Origin: Aquiflexum lacus
GTDB taxonomy: Bacteria > Bacteroidota > Bacteroidia > Cytophagales > Cyclobacteriaceae
Assembly (NCBI RefSeq): GCF_015476655.1
Contig: NZ_JABFHF010000012.1
Coordinates: 62,001 to 126,000, forward strand
DNA: 64,000 nucleotides
Direction of reading: 5' to 3'
The translations under genes and the position numbers were made by a program. Positions 8,806-17,591 of the stretch are shown one piece after another (the first letter of the stretch is position 1; each line of letters begins with the position of its first letter). The notes under the pieces are model-generated. The model saw only the letters and a program-made list of their open reading frames with translations. It was not told the origin of the DNA and searched no databases.

Positions 8806-9028
8806 AATGACAGAATGGTGGAGTCAAAAGTAAATCTAAAAAAAAGATGCAACAGCTAAAGTTGATACGCCTCTAAAGTTTGCCTTTTGATGTAATATTT
8901 GGTAAAAACTAAAAATGCCAGATAAGGAAACCGATATTCAATAGATCTCTTATGTCAAGTTTAAAATGGGAATTTACTCATCCTTCTTCCATCTTAATTT
9001 TATTTATAAAACTATCATCTCAAATCAA

Positions 9029-9044
9029 AAATATACGTATATTT
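9029..9044. promoter_or_regulatory. 16-bp perfect palindrome upstream of the toxin-antitoxin pair (operator candidate)
   Basis: AAATATACGTATATTT is perfectly self-complementary and ends 26 bases before the antitoxin ATG. Toxin-antitoxin operons of the VapBC type are usually repressed by the antitoxin binding such a palindrome, so an autoregulatory operator is a reasonable reading. Confidence 0.6.
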
Positions 9045-9070
9045 ATGAGTAAAACAATAAAATCACACGT

Positions 9071-9319
9071 ATGGAAAAATTAACCCTTAGTATTAAAGAT
9101 CCCGAATTGATTGCTTGGGCCAAAAACTATGCTAAAGCCAATAATGTAAGTGTGAGTGGCTTATTTGAGTCTCATATCAGGGCAATAATGGAATTTGACA
9201 AAAAAGAAATAATATTAAGCCCAGAACTCCAAAACCTTAGAGATCCTGGTCAAAGACCAACTGAAAAGGAAATTGAAAAGCATTTGATCCAAAGACGAAA
9301 AAAGTCAGTAAAGGCTTAA
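9071..9319 (+). CDS. DUF6364-type antitoxin
   Basis: This 82-residue protein opens with KLTLSIKDPELIAWAKNYA, the pattern of DUF6364 antitoxins: a short beta strand followed by a helix with the ribbon-helix-helix look. The C-terminal 35 residues are charged and would wrap the toxin. The start is the ATG at 9071, preceded by a 16-bp palindrome. The toxin ATG begins four bases after this stop codon. It should neutralise the PIN toxin and repress its own operon, as established for related pairs. Confidence 0.85.
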   Translation: MEKLTLSIKDPELIAWAKNYAKANNVSVSGLFESHIRAIMEFDKKEIILSPELQNLRDPGQRPTEKEIEKHLIQRRKKSVKA

Positions 9320-9322
9320 AAA

Positions 9323-9745
9323 ATGAAAAAACTATTTTTGGATACAAATACCTTATTGTCCTTCCATTTTAGGGATGCTGAAAAAAATCAACAGAATGCA
9401 ATTGATTTTATTTTTTCTGAAATTCAAAAGGGACATTGGGAGGGAAATATCAGTATAATTACTTTCTACCAATTGCTTTACTTTATTGACCGAAAAATTA
9501 ATAATCCAAGAACTGCTGCCCTTAGAGCTTATGCTTATTTGGGTCTACTACAATTAACCCCATTTTACCCTAAAAATCTTATTGAAATGGATTATTCCAA
9601 ATGGCCTGATTACGAAGACGGTCTTCAATATAGTTGTGCAAAAAGCGGAAATTGTAATATAATAATAACTACCAATTACGCTGATTTTTTCGCTTCTGAT
9701 ATTCCAGTAATTGATCCTTTGAATTTCGTTACATACAATATTTGA
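9323..9745 (+). CDS. PIN-domain ribonuclease toxin (VapC-like)
   Basis: The 140-residue single PIN domain starts with FLDTNTLL (D7). The second acidic cluster is in DYEDGLQYSCA (D99 the canonical position), and the end has IIITTNYADF (N118, D121). The usual mid-domain glutamate is replaced: the segment ITFYQLLYF has Gln at about residue 50. Some DUF6364-linked PIN toxins deviate here, so activity is still possible. VapC-type enzymes cut tRNA or rRNA in a metal-dependent way. It is co-transcribed with the antitoxin, with a three-base gap. Confidence 0.87.
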   Translation: MKKLFLDTNTLLSFHFRDAEKNQQNAIDFIFSEIQKGHWEGNISIITFYQLLYFIDRKINNPRTAALRAYAYLGLLQLTPFYPKNLIEMDYSKWPDYEDGLQYSCAKSGNCNIIITTNYADFFASDIPVIDPLNFVTYNI

Positions 9746-9897
9746 TTTAATAGGGCCCTAAAAATAGGTTGATTTAAAATTTCAGAGCCATTATCTAAAC
9801 TCAAATAAATTGGCTTAAAAATTAAATTGAACTCTCTTGCCTGCCCAAGGGAATCAGGCAGAGATAAAGCTGAGTTTCTCAATTCCTGCATGTAAAT

Positions 9898-9935
9898 AAA
9901 TCAGTGAAAATCAGCCAAATCAGCGTCATCAGCGT
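9898..9935. repeat. Short degenerate tandem repeat, unit about 9 bp (AAATCAGCG)
   Basis: Four units of the form WMATCAGYS follow one another, with lengths of 10, 9, 9 and 9 bases. They lie between the PIN toxin and the terminator of the trans-sulfuration gene. No reading frame of note covers it. Confidence 0.55.
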
Positions 9936-9953
9936 TCCAATTATAATCCTAAA

Positions 9954-9983
9954 TAAAAAAACCGGATATAATCAATATCCGGT
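9954..9983 (-). terminator. Rho-independent terminator of the trans-sulfuration gene
   Basis: A perfect 9-bp stem, ACCGGATAT (9961-9969) paired with ATATCCGGT (9975-9983), has a five-base loop. On the minus strand it is followed by six T residues (complement of 9955-9960). It lies 39 bases after the stop of the gene starting at 11167. Confidence 0.8.
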
Positions 9984-10021
9984 CTTCAATTAAATCATTT
10001 GAGTGATGACAGATTCTTTTA

Positions 10022-11167
10022 TCAAACCTTTGCCAAAGCCTGATCAAGATCATTTTTGAGATCTTCAATATCCTCGATCCCCACACTCAATCTGATTAAA
10101 GAATCCACCAAACCCACTTTTTCTCTTTCTTCCTTTGGAATACTTGCATGGGTCATACTGGCAGGGTGGCCACTCAATGACTCTACTCCGCCCAAGGATT
10201 CCGCCAAAGAAAAATAATGCAGGTTTTCCAGTACGGTATGGGCATCTTCAATTTTATTTCTTTTGATGGTAAATGAAATCATACCTCCAAAATCCCGCAT
10301 CTGTTTTTTGGCGATATCATGGTTGGGATGGTCTTCAAATCCCGGCCAATACACTTTATCTATTTTTGGATGTGATTTTAAGAATCGGGCTATTGCTGCA
10401 CCGTTTTCACAGTGTCTTTCCATTCTGAGGTGTAGAGTCTTGATCCCTCGCAACACCAAAAAACAATCCTGAGGCCCTGGAGTAGCACCACATGCATTTT
10501 GGATAAAGGCCAGTTTTTCCTGCAATTGATCATCATTGACGACCAATGCCCCCATCACCACATCAGAGTGACCACCAAGGTATTTGGTCACAGAATGCAT
10601 CACAATATCAGCACCCAAATCCAAAGGATTCTGTAAAAATGGCGTGGCAAAGGTATTATCCACTCCAAACAGGATATCGTGTTTTTTGGCCACTTTTCCG
10701 ATTTCCTCAATATCGATGATGTTCATCATCGGATTGGTAGGGGTCTCGGCCCAAATCAACTTGGTATGAGGAGTAATATAAGTTTCAATAGTCCTTGGAT
10801 CTTCCATCGAAATGAAGTGGAATTTGATGCCATATCGCTCAAAAACCTTGGTGAAAATCCTATAAGATCCACCATAAAGATCATTGGTACTGATGACTTC
10901 ATCTCCGGGGTTCAATAATTTGATAATGGCATCAATGGCTCCCAAACCCGAGGAAAAGCAAAGTCCGTGTTTACCGTTTTCCAAGGCTGCGAGATTATTC
11001 TGCAGAGCTGTTCTTGTAGGATTGTGTGTTCTGGAATATTCATAACCTTTGTGGTCACCCGGTGAGCGCTGCACATAGGTGGAAGTCTGAAAAATAGGAG
11101 TCATGATTGCCCCTGTACTTGGATCCGGTTCTACACCGGCATGTATTGCTTTGGTACCAAATTTCAT
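10022..11167 (-). CDS. metB: Cystathionine gamma-synthase/lyase family PLP enzyme
   Basis: The 381-residue length is normal for the Cys/Met metabolism PLP family. Diagnostic parts are the N-terminal FGTKAIHAG, the [11 protein letters not shown] segment that binds PLP phosphate from the neighbouring subunit, SSGLGAIDA, and the PLP-lysine motif [12 protein letters not shown]. Near the C-terminus are [13 protein letters not shown] and [12 protein letters not shown]. Members make cystathionine from activated homoserine and cysteine, or cleave cystathionine; sequence inspection does not separate the two well, so the symbol is the usual annotation rather than proof. It is transcribed alone, with a clear terminator. 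I see no SAM riboswitch in the leader. Confidence 0.88.
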   Translation of the reverse strand: MKFGTKAIHAGVEPDPSTGAIMTPIFQTSTYVQRSPGDHKGYEYSRTHNPTRTALQNNLAALENGKHGLCFSSGLGAIDAIIKLLNPGDEVISTNDLYGGSYRIFTKVFERYGIKFHFISMEDPRTIETYITPHTKLIWAETPTNPMMNIIDIEEIGKVAKKHDILFGVDNTFATPFLQNPLDLGADIVMHSVTKYLGGHSDVVMGALVVNDDQLQEKLAFIQNACGATPGPQDCFLVLRGIKTLHLRMERHCENGAAIARFLKSHPKIDKVYWPGFEDHPNHDIAKKQMRDFGGMISFTIKRNKIEDAHTVLENLHYFSLAESLGGVESLSGHPASMTHASIPKEEREKVGLVDSLIRLSVGIEDIEDLKNDLDQALAKV

Positions 11168-11486
11168 GTTTGTCTTTTTCTTTGGGTTATATCTATTTTT
11201 ATTTAGTATCGGGAATGAAGCAAGTGATCTAATTCCCTTTGTTTTTTGGGACCGAAGTCGGAAGACCGAAGACGGAAGTTGGTTGACCGATGAAAGCCTG
11301 ATTTAATTTATTGAACCTTCACTTTGATTAGGTTGGATTCATTAGATTTTAAGAATGAAGGTAATCTTAGTGGAATAAAACATAATAAGGTCATAAGGTT
11401 CCTTCCTTTAAGATTTGGTTGAAATCAAATGAAGTATTGGTGACTTGGTAAGGATTTCCTTTCCTTTGCAGTTACGTGGTCCAAAG
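11168..11486. other. 319-bp divergent non-coding region between the PLP enzyme and the TVP38 protein
   Basis: It should hold the promoters of both divergent genes. The only clear structure is the heptamer array at 11250-11291. I see no riboswitch or RNA gene. Confidence 0.5.
11250..11291. repeat. Heptamer tandem array, GACSGAA family (6 units)
   Basis: Six consecutive 7-base units of the type GACCGAA/GTCGGAA/GACGGAA, then two diverged units, keep exact 7-bp phase. The same unit occurs in the array at 23018-23052. It is intergenic and 196-237 bp upstream of the TVP38 start. Confidence 0.75.
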
Positions 11487-12185
11487 ATGGAAAAAAAGCA
11501 AGGGATATTCAAGGAGTTCAAAATAGCAGGTAAACAAAACCCTGTTGTGGCTTTTGCCTTGCTATGGGTAAGTTTTATGCCTTCCATAGGTTCACTGGTT
11601 TTTGTCCCTTTAGCTGTCAAATTCAATAGTTTTCTATCTGAATTGGATTTTGGCGATTTCATTACTGTATTAACAGGTTTGTTGATCAGCATCTTGCTTA
11701 TGGGATTGGCATTGATGCCTACGACTTTGATTGCTGGAATATCAGGTTTTATTTTTGGTTGGCAGGCATTTCCATGGCTGGTATTGGGCTATACCTTGGC
11801 AACACTTTTGGGTTATGGGTGGGGCAAAAAACTGGGAGGAGGAAGCCTAGAAATAATCCTTGACAAGTATCCTAAAGCAAAAACCATGTTGGAAAGAAAA
11901 AGTGGCCGTATGGGAGAATTGATCTTTTTTGTCCGCTTAAGTCCCGTCATTCCATTCGCATTATCCAACTTGATGTTTGCCCTTTTGAAATCCGGTTGGA
12001 AGAAATTGGTTATTTTTGGAACAATCGGCATGCTTCCCAGAACGACTTTGGTCTTTATCTCAGGAACCTTGGCCATTGACCTCTATACCGCCATCAGGCA
12101 GGAAGGCGTCAGCGGGAAAGTTTGGATTTTTGTTTTCCTGTTGTTGCTGAGTTTTTGGGGGATTTGGAGGTTTTTTAGGAAGTGA
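11487..12185 (+). CDS. TVP38/TMEM64 family membrane protein (VTT/SNARE-associated domain)
   Basis: The ATG at 11487 is preferred; an in-frame TTG at 11445 would only add 14 uncharacteristic residues. The 232-residue product has about five membrane segments. The VTT domain shows IAGISGFIFGWQAF, then GYGWGKKLGGG, then FFVRLSPVIPFALSN and the re-entrant motif GMLPRTTLVFISGTLA. DedA and TVP38 proteins are inner-membrane transporters, several implicated in undecaprenyl-phosphate or phospholipid flipping. The substrate here is unknown. It stands alone between repeat-rich spacers. Confidence 0.85.
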   Translation: MEKKQGIFKEFKIAGKQNPVVAFALLWVSFMPSIGSLVFVPLAVKFNSFLSELDFGDFITVLTGLLISILLMGLALMPTTLIAGISGFIFGWQAFPWLVLGYTLATLLGYGWGKKLGGGSLEIILDKYPKAKTMLERKSGRMGELIFFVRLSPVIPFALSNLMFALLKSGWKKLVIFGTIGMLPRTTLVFISGTLAIDLYTAIRQEGVSGKVWIFVFLLLLSFWGIWRFFRK

Positions 12186-12195
12186 GGTTGGAGAG

Positions 12196-12244
12196 GCGAG
12201 AAGCGAGAAGTTAGAAACAAGAATCAAGAATCAAGAGACAAGAG
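12196..12244 (-). repeat. Heptamer tandem array, TTGNNTC family (7 units, minus orientation)
   Basis: Read on the plus strand, seven units such as GCGAGAA, GTTAGAA, ACAAGAA, TCAAGAA and ACAAGAG keep exact 7-bp phase. The reverse complements match the TTGTTTC/TTGATTC units of the arrays at 12497, 28874 and 38435. It starts 11 bases after the TVP38 stop. Confidence 0.75.
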
Positions 12245-12325
12245 CTTTGAAATTAAGCGTCCCTATGTATTTCCGGGAGTCAAGGCCTGAACCTAAAAGC
12301 ACGGAAGAGAGAGAAGTAACTTTGC

Positions 12326-12353
12326 CTTGTCACCTCGACGGAAGGAGAGGTCT
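12326..12353. repeat. Dispersed-repeat element of the 'CTTGTCACCTCGACG...GGAGAGGTCT' style
   Basis: The segment has the layout of the widespread intergenic repeats that read GTCA-x-TCGACG-x-GGAGAGATCT in many bacterial genomes. Recognition is from memory of the pattern. Only one copy is seen here, with a likely degenerate partner around 12370-12400. Confidence 0.4.
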
Positions 12354-12496
12354 AAAAACCCTTCAAGGCAGATCAGATATCTCTCCTGATAATCATCGGG
12401 ATCAATATGACTAGGATATGCTTGCAACCTATTATCCAACAAAAATGGAAGGACTAATTATTTCTGTAAACCTCTTTCTATTCTCATTCCTAAATC

Positions 12497-12531
12497 TTGG
12501 TTCTTGTTTCTTGTCTCTTGTCTCTTGGTTC
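12497..12531 (+). repeat. Heptamer tandem array, TTGNNTC family (5 units)
   Basis: Five consecutive units (TTGGTTC, TTGTTTC, TTGTCTC twice, TTGGTTC) keep exact phase. It ends 26 bases before the stop codon of PorU2 on the other strand and mirrors the array at 12196-12244. Confidence 0.75.
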
Positions 12532-12557
12532 TATAAATCAACCCTCTCTCCCTACAT

Positions 12558-15500
12558 CTACCTCAACAAATACATCTTCCCATAACCCTGTTTAAATGCT
12601 TTATCTCCTGCTGTAGCCCTTGGTTCTACAAATGTACCGTTCTTTCTGACTAAGACCCGGTAGATATAGACCCCGTTGGCCAATTGGTCTCCAAATTCAT
12701 CACGTCCATCCCATGCATATTCCGAGATATTATTGCCTATCCGAAGAGGACCCAATTCATCCTGAAGAATTTCCCGGACAACTCTTCCAGTCACTGTCAT
12801 GATCTGTATTTTGATCTGATCGGGAACTTCGGAACCCGTTACGGTAAATACAAACCGTACACTGGTACTGAAAGGGTTTGGATAAGGATAGAAATTGGTA
12901 ATACTGGCCTCATTGATCACCTCAAAATTGATCTCATAGGGCTTGTCTACTCCCAAGTCCTCAGTTACGACTCGGAAAGTATACATACCATCCTCCAAAG
13001 GACCCGGTCTCAATTCAATTTTAAAGCTGTTACTTTGTGTGGCTTCGGTCCAGACTACTTTTGGTGAAGAAAAATTAACTTTTTCGAACAAACAGCCTTC
13101 ACAGGATTTTTTGAGGAAAAGCTCCAAACCCAAGGTGTCTTTTTTCAGAATCAGGGACTTGTCGTTTTTCAACAAGGTATTGATCATTACTGACGGTGAT
13201 ACTATGTCTCCGTCCATGATATAGATGCCGTCAAAGTTTACATCTAAAACTGCTATGTTATTATCTGGAGTGACAACAAAATAAGTTTCCAAGTCAATAT
13301 AATTGTTTCTGAAAGTCAGTTCCTGAAATATTCTGGGATTGGCAAAGACCGTCACTTTATTATTACCTGACCTACCTATGGAATTGAATTCCAAACTGAA
13401 TTCATGTTTTTCACCTGCTTTGACAGCAGGGATTTTTTTTGTGAATTTTTCAATTTTCTTTTGAGAGGTGTTGTTAAATTCCCATTGTACCGTCAAAGAA
13501 TCAAGAAAGTCGAATTTTGAGATATTGATGAATTCGAAATTAAGCATTTCAGTTTCTCCTTCCTGCAGCGTTCGTTTATCTTCTCTATTTTTAAATACCA
13601 AAACTCCTTCAGGTACACCGGTGTAATTGACCTGCCATTTGTCGAGTTGTGATGGCGCGGTGGAAAGCTCATCTTCCATGGCATATCGAAGACGGAGTTG
13701 GGGAAAAACTTCAGGATTAATGGTCGCCAGATCAATCTCCCCTTCCTGAATATCTGCAAAAATCACCTGCTCTTCTCCTGTATTCCTTATCCCAATCACA
13801 TCAAATACAGCAAGTTCTTCATTGAACCAATCTCTCGCTTTGACATGATTGTAGAATCTTTTCCATTCCGAGGCAGGGCCTATTCTTGGCGTGATGATAC
13901 TTCCGGATGTAAAATAACCTTGGAGATTGGTCTCAAATTCAATCACCTGCTCATTGGTTTCCAATTCTATATCCCTCTGGGCGACAATCTCCACTGCTTC
14001 TCCGGGCTTCATTCCTTTTCTACCGTACAAAATGTACGGATCACCATTTTTTAGATTTCTTAAAAGGGCCTCATTGGCACCAATTTGCTTCATTTTTTCA
14101 AAATTTTCATCCGACCAATTTTCAAAAGTCACATTACCGACTGAAAATATAACCACATAATCTCCATCTCTTAGACCATCAATATAATCTAACAACAGGT
14201 TTTGTCCGGGTTGATTGATCCAGTTATTTCTTAAGCTTTGGATTACCTGAGGCAATCTACCGCAGCTCCTTCCATCCAGTACATCAAAGCCTGTAACAGG
14301 GATGACGAGATAGGGGGTCAGAGACCTTTGTTCGAATGCTACCAAACCTAGCGAACCATTTGCACAGAGTCTTGTATTGGCATTATTAACATTGTCAATA
14401 ATGTAGGGAACACCTTCCAAATAAAACTGTGTATTCCGGAAAGTAAGACTGTCTGTTTGGGTACCAAAAGTAAATACTTCTATGTTCAGGTTAGTATCAA
14501 GGTATTTCCATTCCTTTTTATCCCTATCTATTTCCAAATTAGTGAGTTGGTTACTTTCCAACTGCGGAATCTCTCTTTGGGTCCATCCTTCTGGTCCGTT
14601 ATTGATAAAGGAAAAACTTCCTTTGGTCCAATCCTGGCTTTCACCTTCTTTTGGCTCCAAAAATCTCGTACGCCAATAAAAAGTCAAGGAATCCTTCTGT
14701 GTCACATTTTGAAAAAGGTCTATATTCCAAATAGCAAGATCTCTGGTTGTGATCCTGTTTTCTCTCCGCTGGGAAGATGAAAAATCAGCATGCGTGTCTA
14801 TTTGAATGACAATATTTCTTGGTTCGGTGGATTTACCTGGGATTTGGGCTATCAGGTTGATTACATTATCATTGACAATACCAAAATTTTCAGGCAAAAG
14901 ATGGAGCGTCCCACTCAAAGGAACAAACTTGGTCACTGTCACCGAGTTGTTTGCAAAAGTCATTTCAGGAATTGATCTTGAAGGATTGATCTCAATGGTA
15001 AAAATATTTTCCCCAAAAGCCTGAATACCGGTATTTGGTATCGAAAAATCAACAGTATCTTTTCTGAACACAGTTGCCAACTTTTCAACTGGAAAATTTA
15101 TCTGTGTTCCGTCAGGTAGGCTTCTGGTAACCTTAAATTCTATAGAATCAAAATCTACACGTCCAAGATTTTTCAAAACAAAAGAAAGTTTCAAGGAATC
15201 TGCCAAAGCATTGAAAACCTCCCCTTCAAAACTATCCAAAGTCACATCAGATTCCTGTACAGCATAATCGGCTTTATCAGCAGGAAACATCCTTATTGCA
15301 GGATCTCCCAACATGACCAACTGCTCAGCATGAGACCTGTTGATGACTGATGAGCCATACCTGAAAAAAAACAACTTCTCCGCTTCTCTTTTGACAATGC
15401 CAATAGGCTGATAGATCATCGATGAGTCGGAAAAAGCCTTGTTGTAAATGGATTCGCTTAGCCTTCTGAGGTAAACATCCACTCCAACATTGGCATGTGC

Positions 15501-17585
15501 CATAAAATTGGTGGTACCTTTACTCGGCGTTAAAACCCAGTCTTCTCCAAAAGTAAATGCATTCCCAAAAGAATTACCTGCATCACAGCCATTGAGTAGC
15601 ATCATAGGATATTTACCCCTGTTTTCGTACCCCATGGTTGGGTCGGAAGCAAAACCTATTTCAATATCAATAACAGAAGGTGCCCCATGTCCAAAGAAAG
15701 TCACCAAGCTGACACCCCTATTTATATCCTTGGATATATCGATCAGTTCAATGGTAGAATTTGACCTTTTCCTATAAGTGGTGACATTCCCTCCCATAAA
15801 AGGACCCTCTGCAATGGTTTTGAACCCGTTGAGAAAGTTGAAATATCGTGTCAGTTCAAAAGAAGTAAGGCCTCCACTGAGATGGATGATTTCTTTCTGC
15901 CAATCACCGGAGATACCCGCTGCATCTTTTTCTTTAGCTTTTTCGAGATAATCTGCCACATTCTGAGGTGTTCGGGCCGGAATCCTACCAATCGAAACAG
16001 CGGACACCAAGGGATTCTCGGGATCAAGGCCTATGCTGAAATTATTATCTGCATATGGGTATCCCGCAGGTGGTACCATGTCCTGAAAAGCGAAAATTGA
16101 AGGATTCTGTCTATAAAAAAAATTGGTATTATTGGCCCTTGCAGTTGAGAATATACCCATAGCCCTACCTATCAAAAACAAAAAGTCGGGTTTGTGCAAG
16201 GGATAGTAGACCCTTAGAAATTCTTTGACGGCCAAGGGGGTTCTTTCACCAAAAGTAAATTGATTGTAGAGTTCATCGATATTTACAGTCAAGGTATCAT
16301 AGCCTCCGCCCGCAGGAGATGCCCTGTGAGCGGCATAAGCAGCAACAGGGTCAGCATAATTCCCAACCGGCTTTCTCAAAGCCCTATTGCTGAGTATAAT
16401 GAAATCAGCATGCCTCTCGATCAAATTTCTGAACCTCACCATTTGCATCGAGCTGATGATTTTGATATCTAATTGATTTTCTACCATCACCCTAGACCCC
16501 CTATCTGCCACTCCTGACTGAAATTTAATCCTGTTGGATCCGCTTTCCAGACCTATCCGAACAGGATTGATTGGATCGCTGACTTCAAGGGCAAGATAAT
16601 TAGATAGAAGATTATTGATTTCAATAGCATTGTCACCTTCATCCAGGACAAAGATTTCTTTAGAAAAATCTCCATTTGTGACGCTTTTGGGGTAAGAAAG
16701 CGTCATATAAGTTACACCGATATTATCTGTCGCAGCCGGACCTATGGGGGTAATTCGAATATAAATCTGCCCGTTGGAATTAAAATCTGAAGCTTGAAAG
16801 GTGACCATTTCATTGATCGCCTGATAATTTTCGAATTCAAATGTACCTACTTCCCTTAAAGTTGCTGATGAAGGGCCAACACTGATCTGTGCGAGATGTG
16901 GAGTTTCTGCTCTTCCTGCCAGTCCAAATTCCAATCTGGCTTCACCTGTTGCAGCCATTTCACCCAAATCCGACAAAACAATAGTTCTTGGGTTGGTTTT
17001 GGAAATCAGGGCACTTATCCACCCTTGACCCTCTTCAAAATCTGATAACCTTACTCCAGGATTATAGAAATAACTTAAATTATAATTTTCAAAATACACA
17101 GTCTCTCTTACACCATGATATGTACCCGTAACCGGGACACTTGACGGGGGAGCGGGACGCATACCCATTCTTTTGCCCTGACTACCTGGAGTGATTGCCA
17201 AGAAAAATGCAGTGGTATCGCTATGCATGTTGTATTTGATATTCCCAATGTGAGAGGGATCTTCAAAAAATTTCACATCTAAAGTGCCATCGTTTCTTTT
17301 TCCGTAAAAATCTATGAAATCAGAAGGATCAAATCTGCCGTCCTGCTCGCCCTGAACGAAAATTGACACTTCCTCACCCCTGTGAAAAATCCTGATATTT
17401 CTGGGGTCTATGACATTGGGATTGATTCCAGAAGCGGACAAGCTGGTGAAATTGAGGCGGTGGATACCGTCTGATGCCGTCTCAATTTTATAGTAGGTCT
17501 GATTATAATCGATCCATTCCGTCTGGGCAAAGCCAACGTTAATGGTCAAACCAATTACAACTAAAAAAAAGATTCTTTTCAGCAT
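12558..17585 (-). CDS. Type IX secretion C25-family sortase, PorU2-like
   Basis: The 1675-residue protein has a signal peptide (1-21), long beta-rich N-terminal domains, a gingipain-type C25 peptidase domain (about 395-770) and more beta domains. The catalytic pair is His633 in TFFGHGAPS and Cys667 in LLNGCDAGN. The C-terminal 90 residues contain YPNPF and WDGRDEFG, the pattern of FlgD-like or type IX sorting domains. PorU removes the C-terminal signal of type IX cargo and attaches it to the cell surface; PorU itself is usually around 1100-1300 residues, so this larger form fits PorU2. It starts six bases after the stop of the PorV-like gene, so the two are co-transcribed. Its cargo specificity is unknown. 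Confidence 0.85.
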   Translation of the reverse strand: MLKRIFFLVVIGLTINVGFAQTEWIDYNQTYYKIETASDGIHRLNFTSLSASGINPNVIDPRNIRIFHRGEEVSIFVQGEQDGRFDPSDFIDFYGKRNDGTLDVKFFEDPSHIGNIKYNMHSDTTAFFLAITPGSQGKRMGMRPAPPSSVPVTGTYHGVRETVYFENYNLSYFYNPGVRLSDFEEGQGWISALISKTNPRTIVLSDLGEMAATGEARLEFGLAGRAETPHLAQISVGPSSATLREVGTFEFENYQAINEMVTFQASDFNSNGQIYIRITPIGPAATDNIGVTYMTLSYPKSVTNGDFSKEIFVLDEGDNAIEINNLLSNYLALEVSDPINPVRIGLESGSNRIKFQSGVADRGSRVMVENQLDIKIISSMQMVRFRNLIERHADFIILSNRALRKPVGNYADPVAAYAAHRASPAGGGYDTLTVNIDELYNQFTFGERTPLAVKEFLRVYYPLHKPDFLFLIGRAMGIFSTARANNTNFFYRQNPSIFAFQDMVPPAGYPYADNNFSIGLDPENPLVSAVSIGRIPARTPQNVADYLEKAKEKDAAGISGDWQKEIIHLSGGLTSFELTRYFNFLNGFKTIAEGPFMGGNVTTYRKRSNSTIELIDISKDINRGVSLVTFFGHGAPSVIDIEIGFASDPTMGYENRGKYPMMLLNGCDAGNSFGNAFTFGEDWVLTPSKGTTNFMAHANVGVDVYLRRLSESIYNKAFSDSSMIYQPIGIVKREAEKLFFFRYGSSVINRSHAEQLVMLGDPAIRMFPADKADYAVQESDVTLDSFEGEVFNALADSLKLSFVLKNLGRVDFDSIEFKVTRSLPDGTQINFPVEKLATVFRKDTVDFSIPNTGIQAFGENIFTIEINPSRSIPEMTFANNSVTVTKFVPLSGTLHLLPENFGIVNDNVINLIAQIPGKSTEPRNIVIQIDTHADFSSSQRRENRITTRDLAIWNIDLFQNVTQKDSLTFYWRTRFLEPKEGESQDWTKGSFSFINNGPEGWTQREIPQLESNQLTNLEIDRDKKEWKYLDTNLNIEVFTFGTQTDSLTFRNTQFYLEGVPYIIDNVNNANTRLCANGSLGLVAFEQRSLTPYLVIPVTGFDVLDGRSCGRLPQVIQSLRNNWINQPGQNLLLDYIDGLRDGDYVVIFSVGNVTFENWSDENFEKMKQIGANEALLRNLKNGDPYILYGRKGMKPGEAVEIVAQRDIELETNEQVIEFETNLQGYFTSGSIITPRIGPASEWKRFYNHVKARDWFNEELAVFDVIGIRNTGEEQVIFADIQEGEIDLATINPEVFPQLRLRYAMEDELSTAPSQLDKWQVNYTGVPEGVLVFKNREDKRTLQEGETEMLNFEFINISKFDFLDSLTVQWEFNNTSQKKIEKFTKKIPAVKAGEKHEFSLEFNSIGRSGNNKVTVFANPRIFQELTFRNNYIDLETYFVVTPDNNIAVLDVNFDGIYIMDGDIVSPSVMINTLLKNDKSLILKKDTLGLELFLKKSCEGCLFEKVNFSSPKVVWTEATQSNSFKIELRPGPLEDGMYTFRVVTEDLGVDKPYEINFEVINEASITNFYPYPNPFSTSVRFVFTVTGSEVPDQIKIQIMTVTGRVVREILQDELGPLRIGNNISEYAWDGRDEFGDQLANGVYIYRVLVRKNGTFVEPRATAGDKAFKQGYGKMYLLR

Positions 17586-17591
17586 TTTATA

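Larger units (their letters stand above)
12186..12557. other. 372-bp convergent non-coding region bounded by two inverted heptamer arrays
   Basis: The arrays at 12196-12244 and 12497-12531 are in opposite orientation and enclose about 250 bp without a gene. The interior holds one copy of a known style of dispersed bacterial repeat (12326-12353) and a related downstream piece (12370-12400). Both flanking genes end here, so no promoter is required. Confidence 0.55.

Noticed and set aside
9676-9891. 71-codon minus-strand frame behind the PIN toxin
   Set aside because: It overlaps the toxin's 3' end, has low-complexity composition and no family pattern.
11168-11486. SAM or cobalamin riboswitch in the leader of the trans-sulfuration gene
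   Set aside because: I could not find the conserved helix and junction motifs of either class; the region is instead occupied by a heptamer array.
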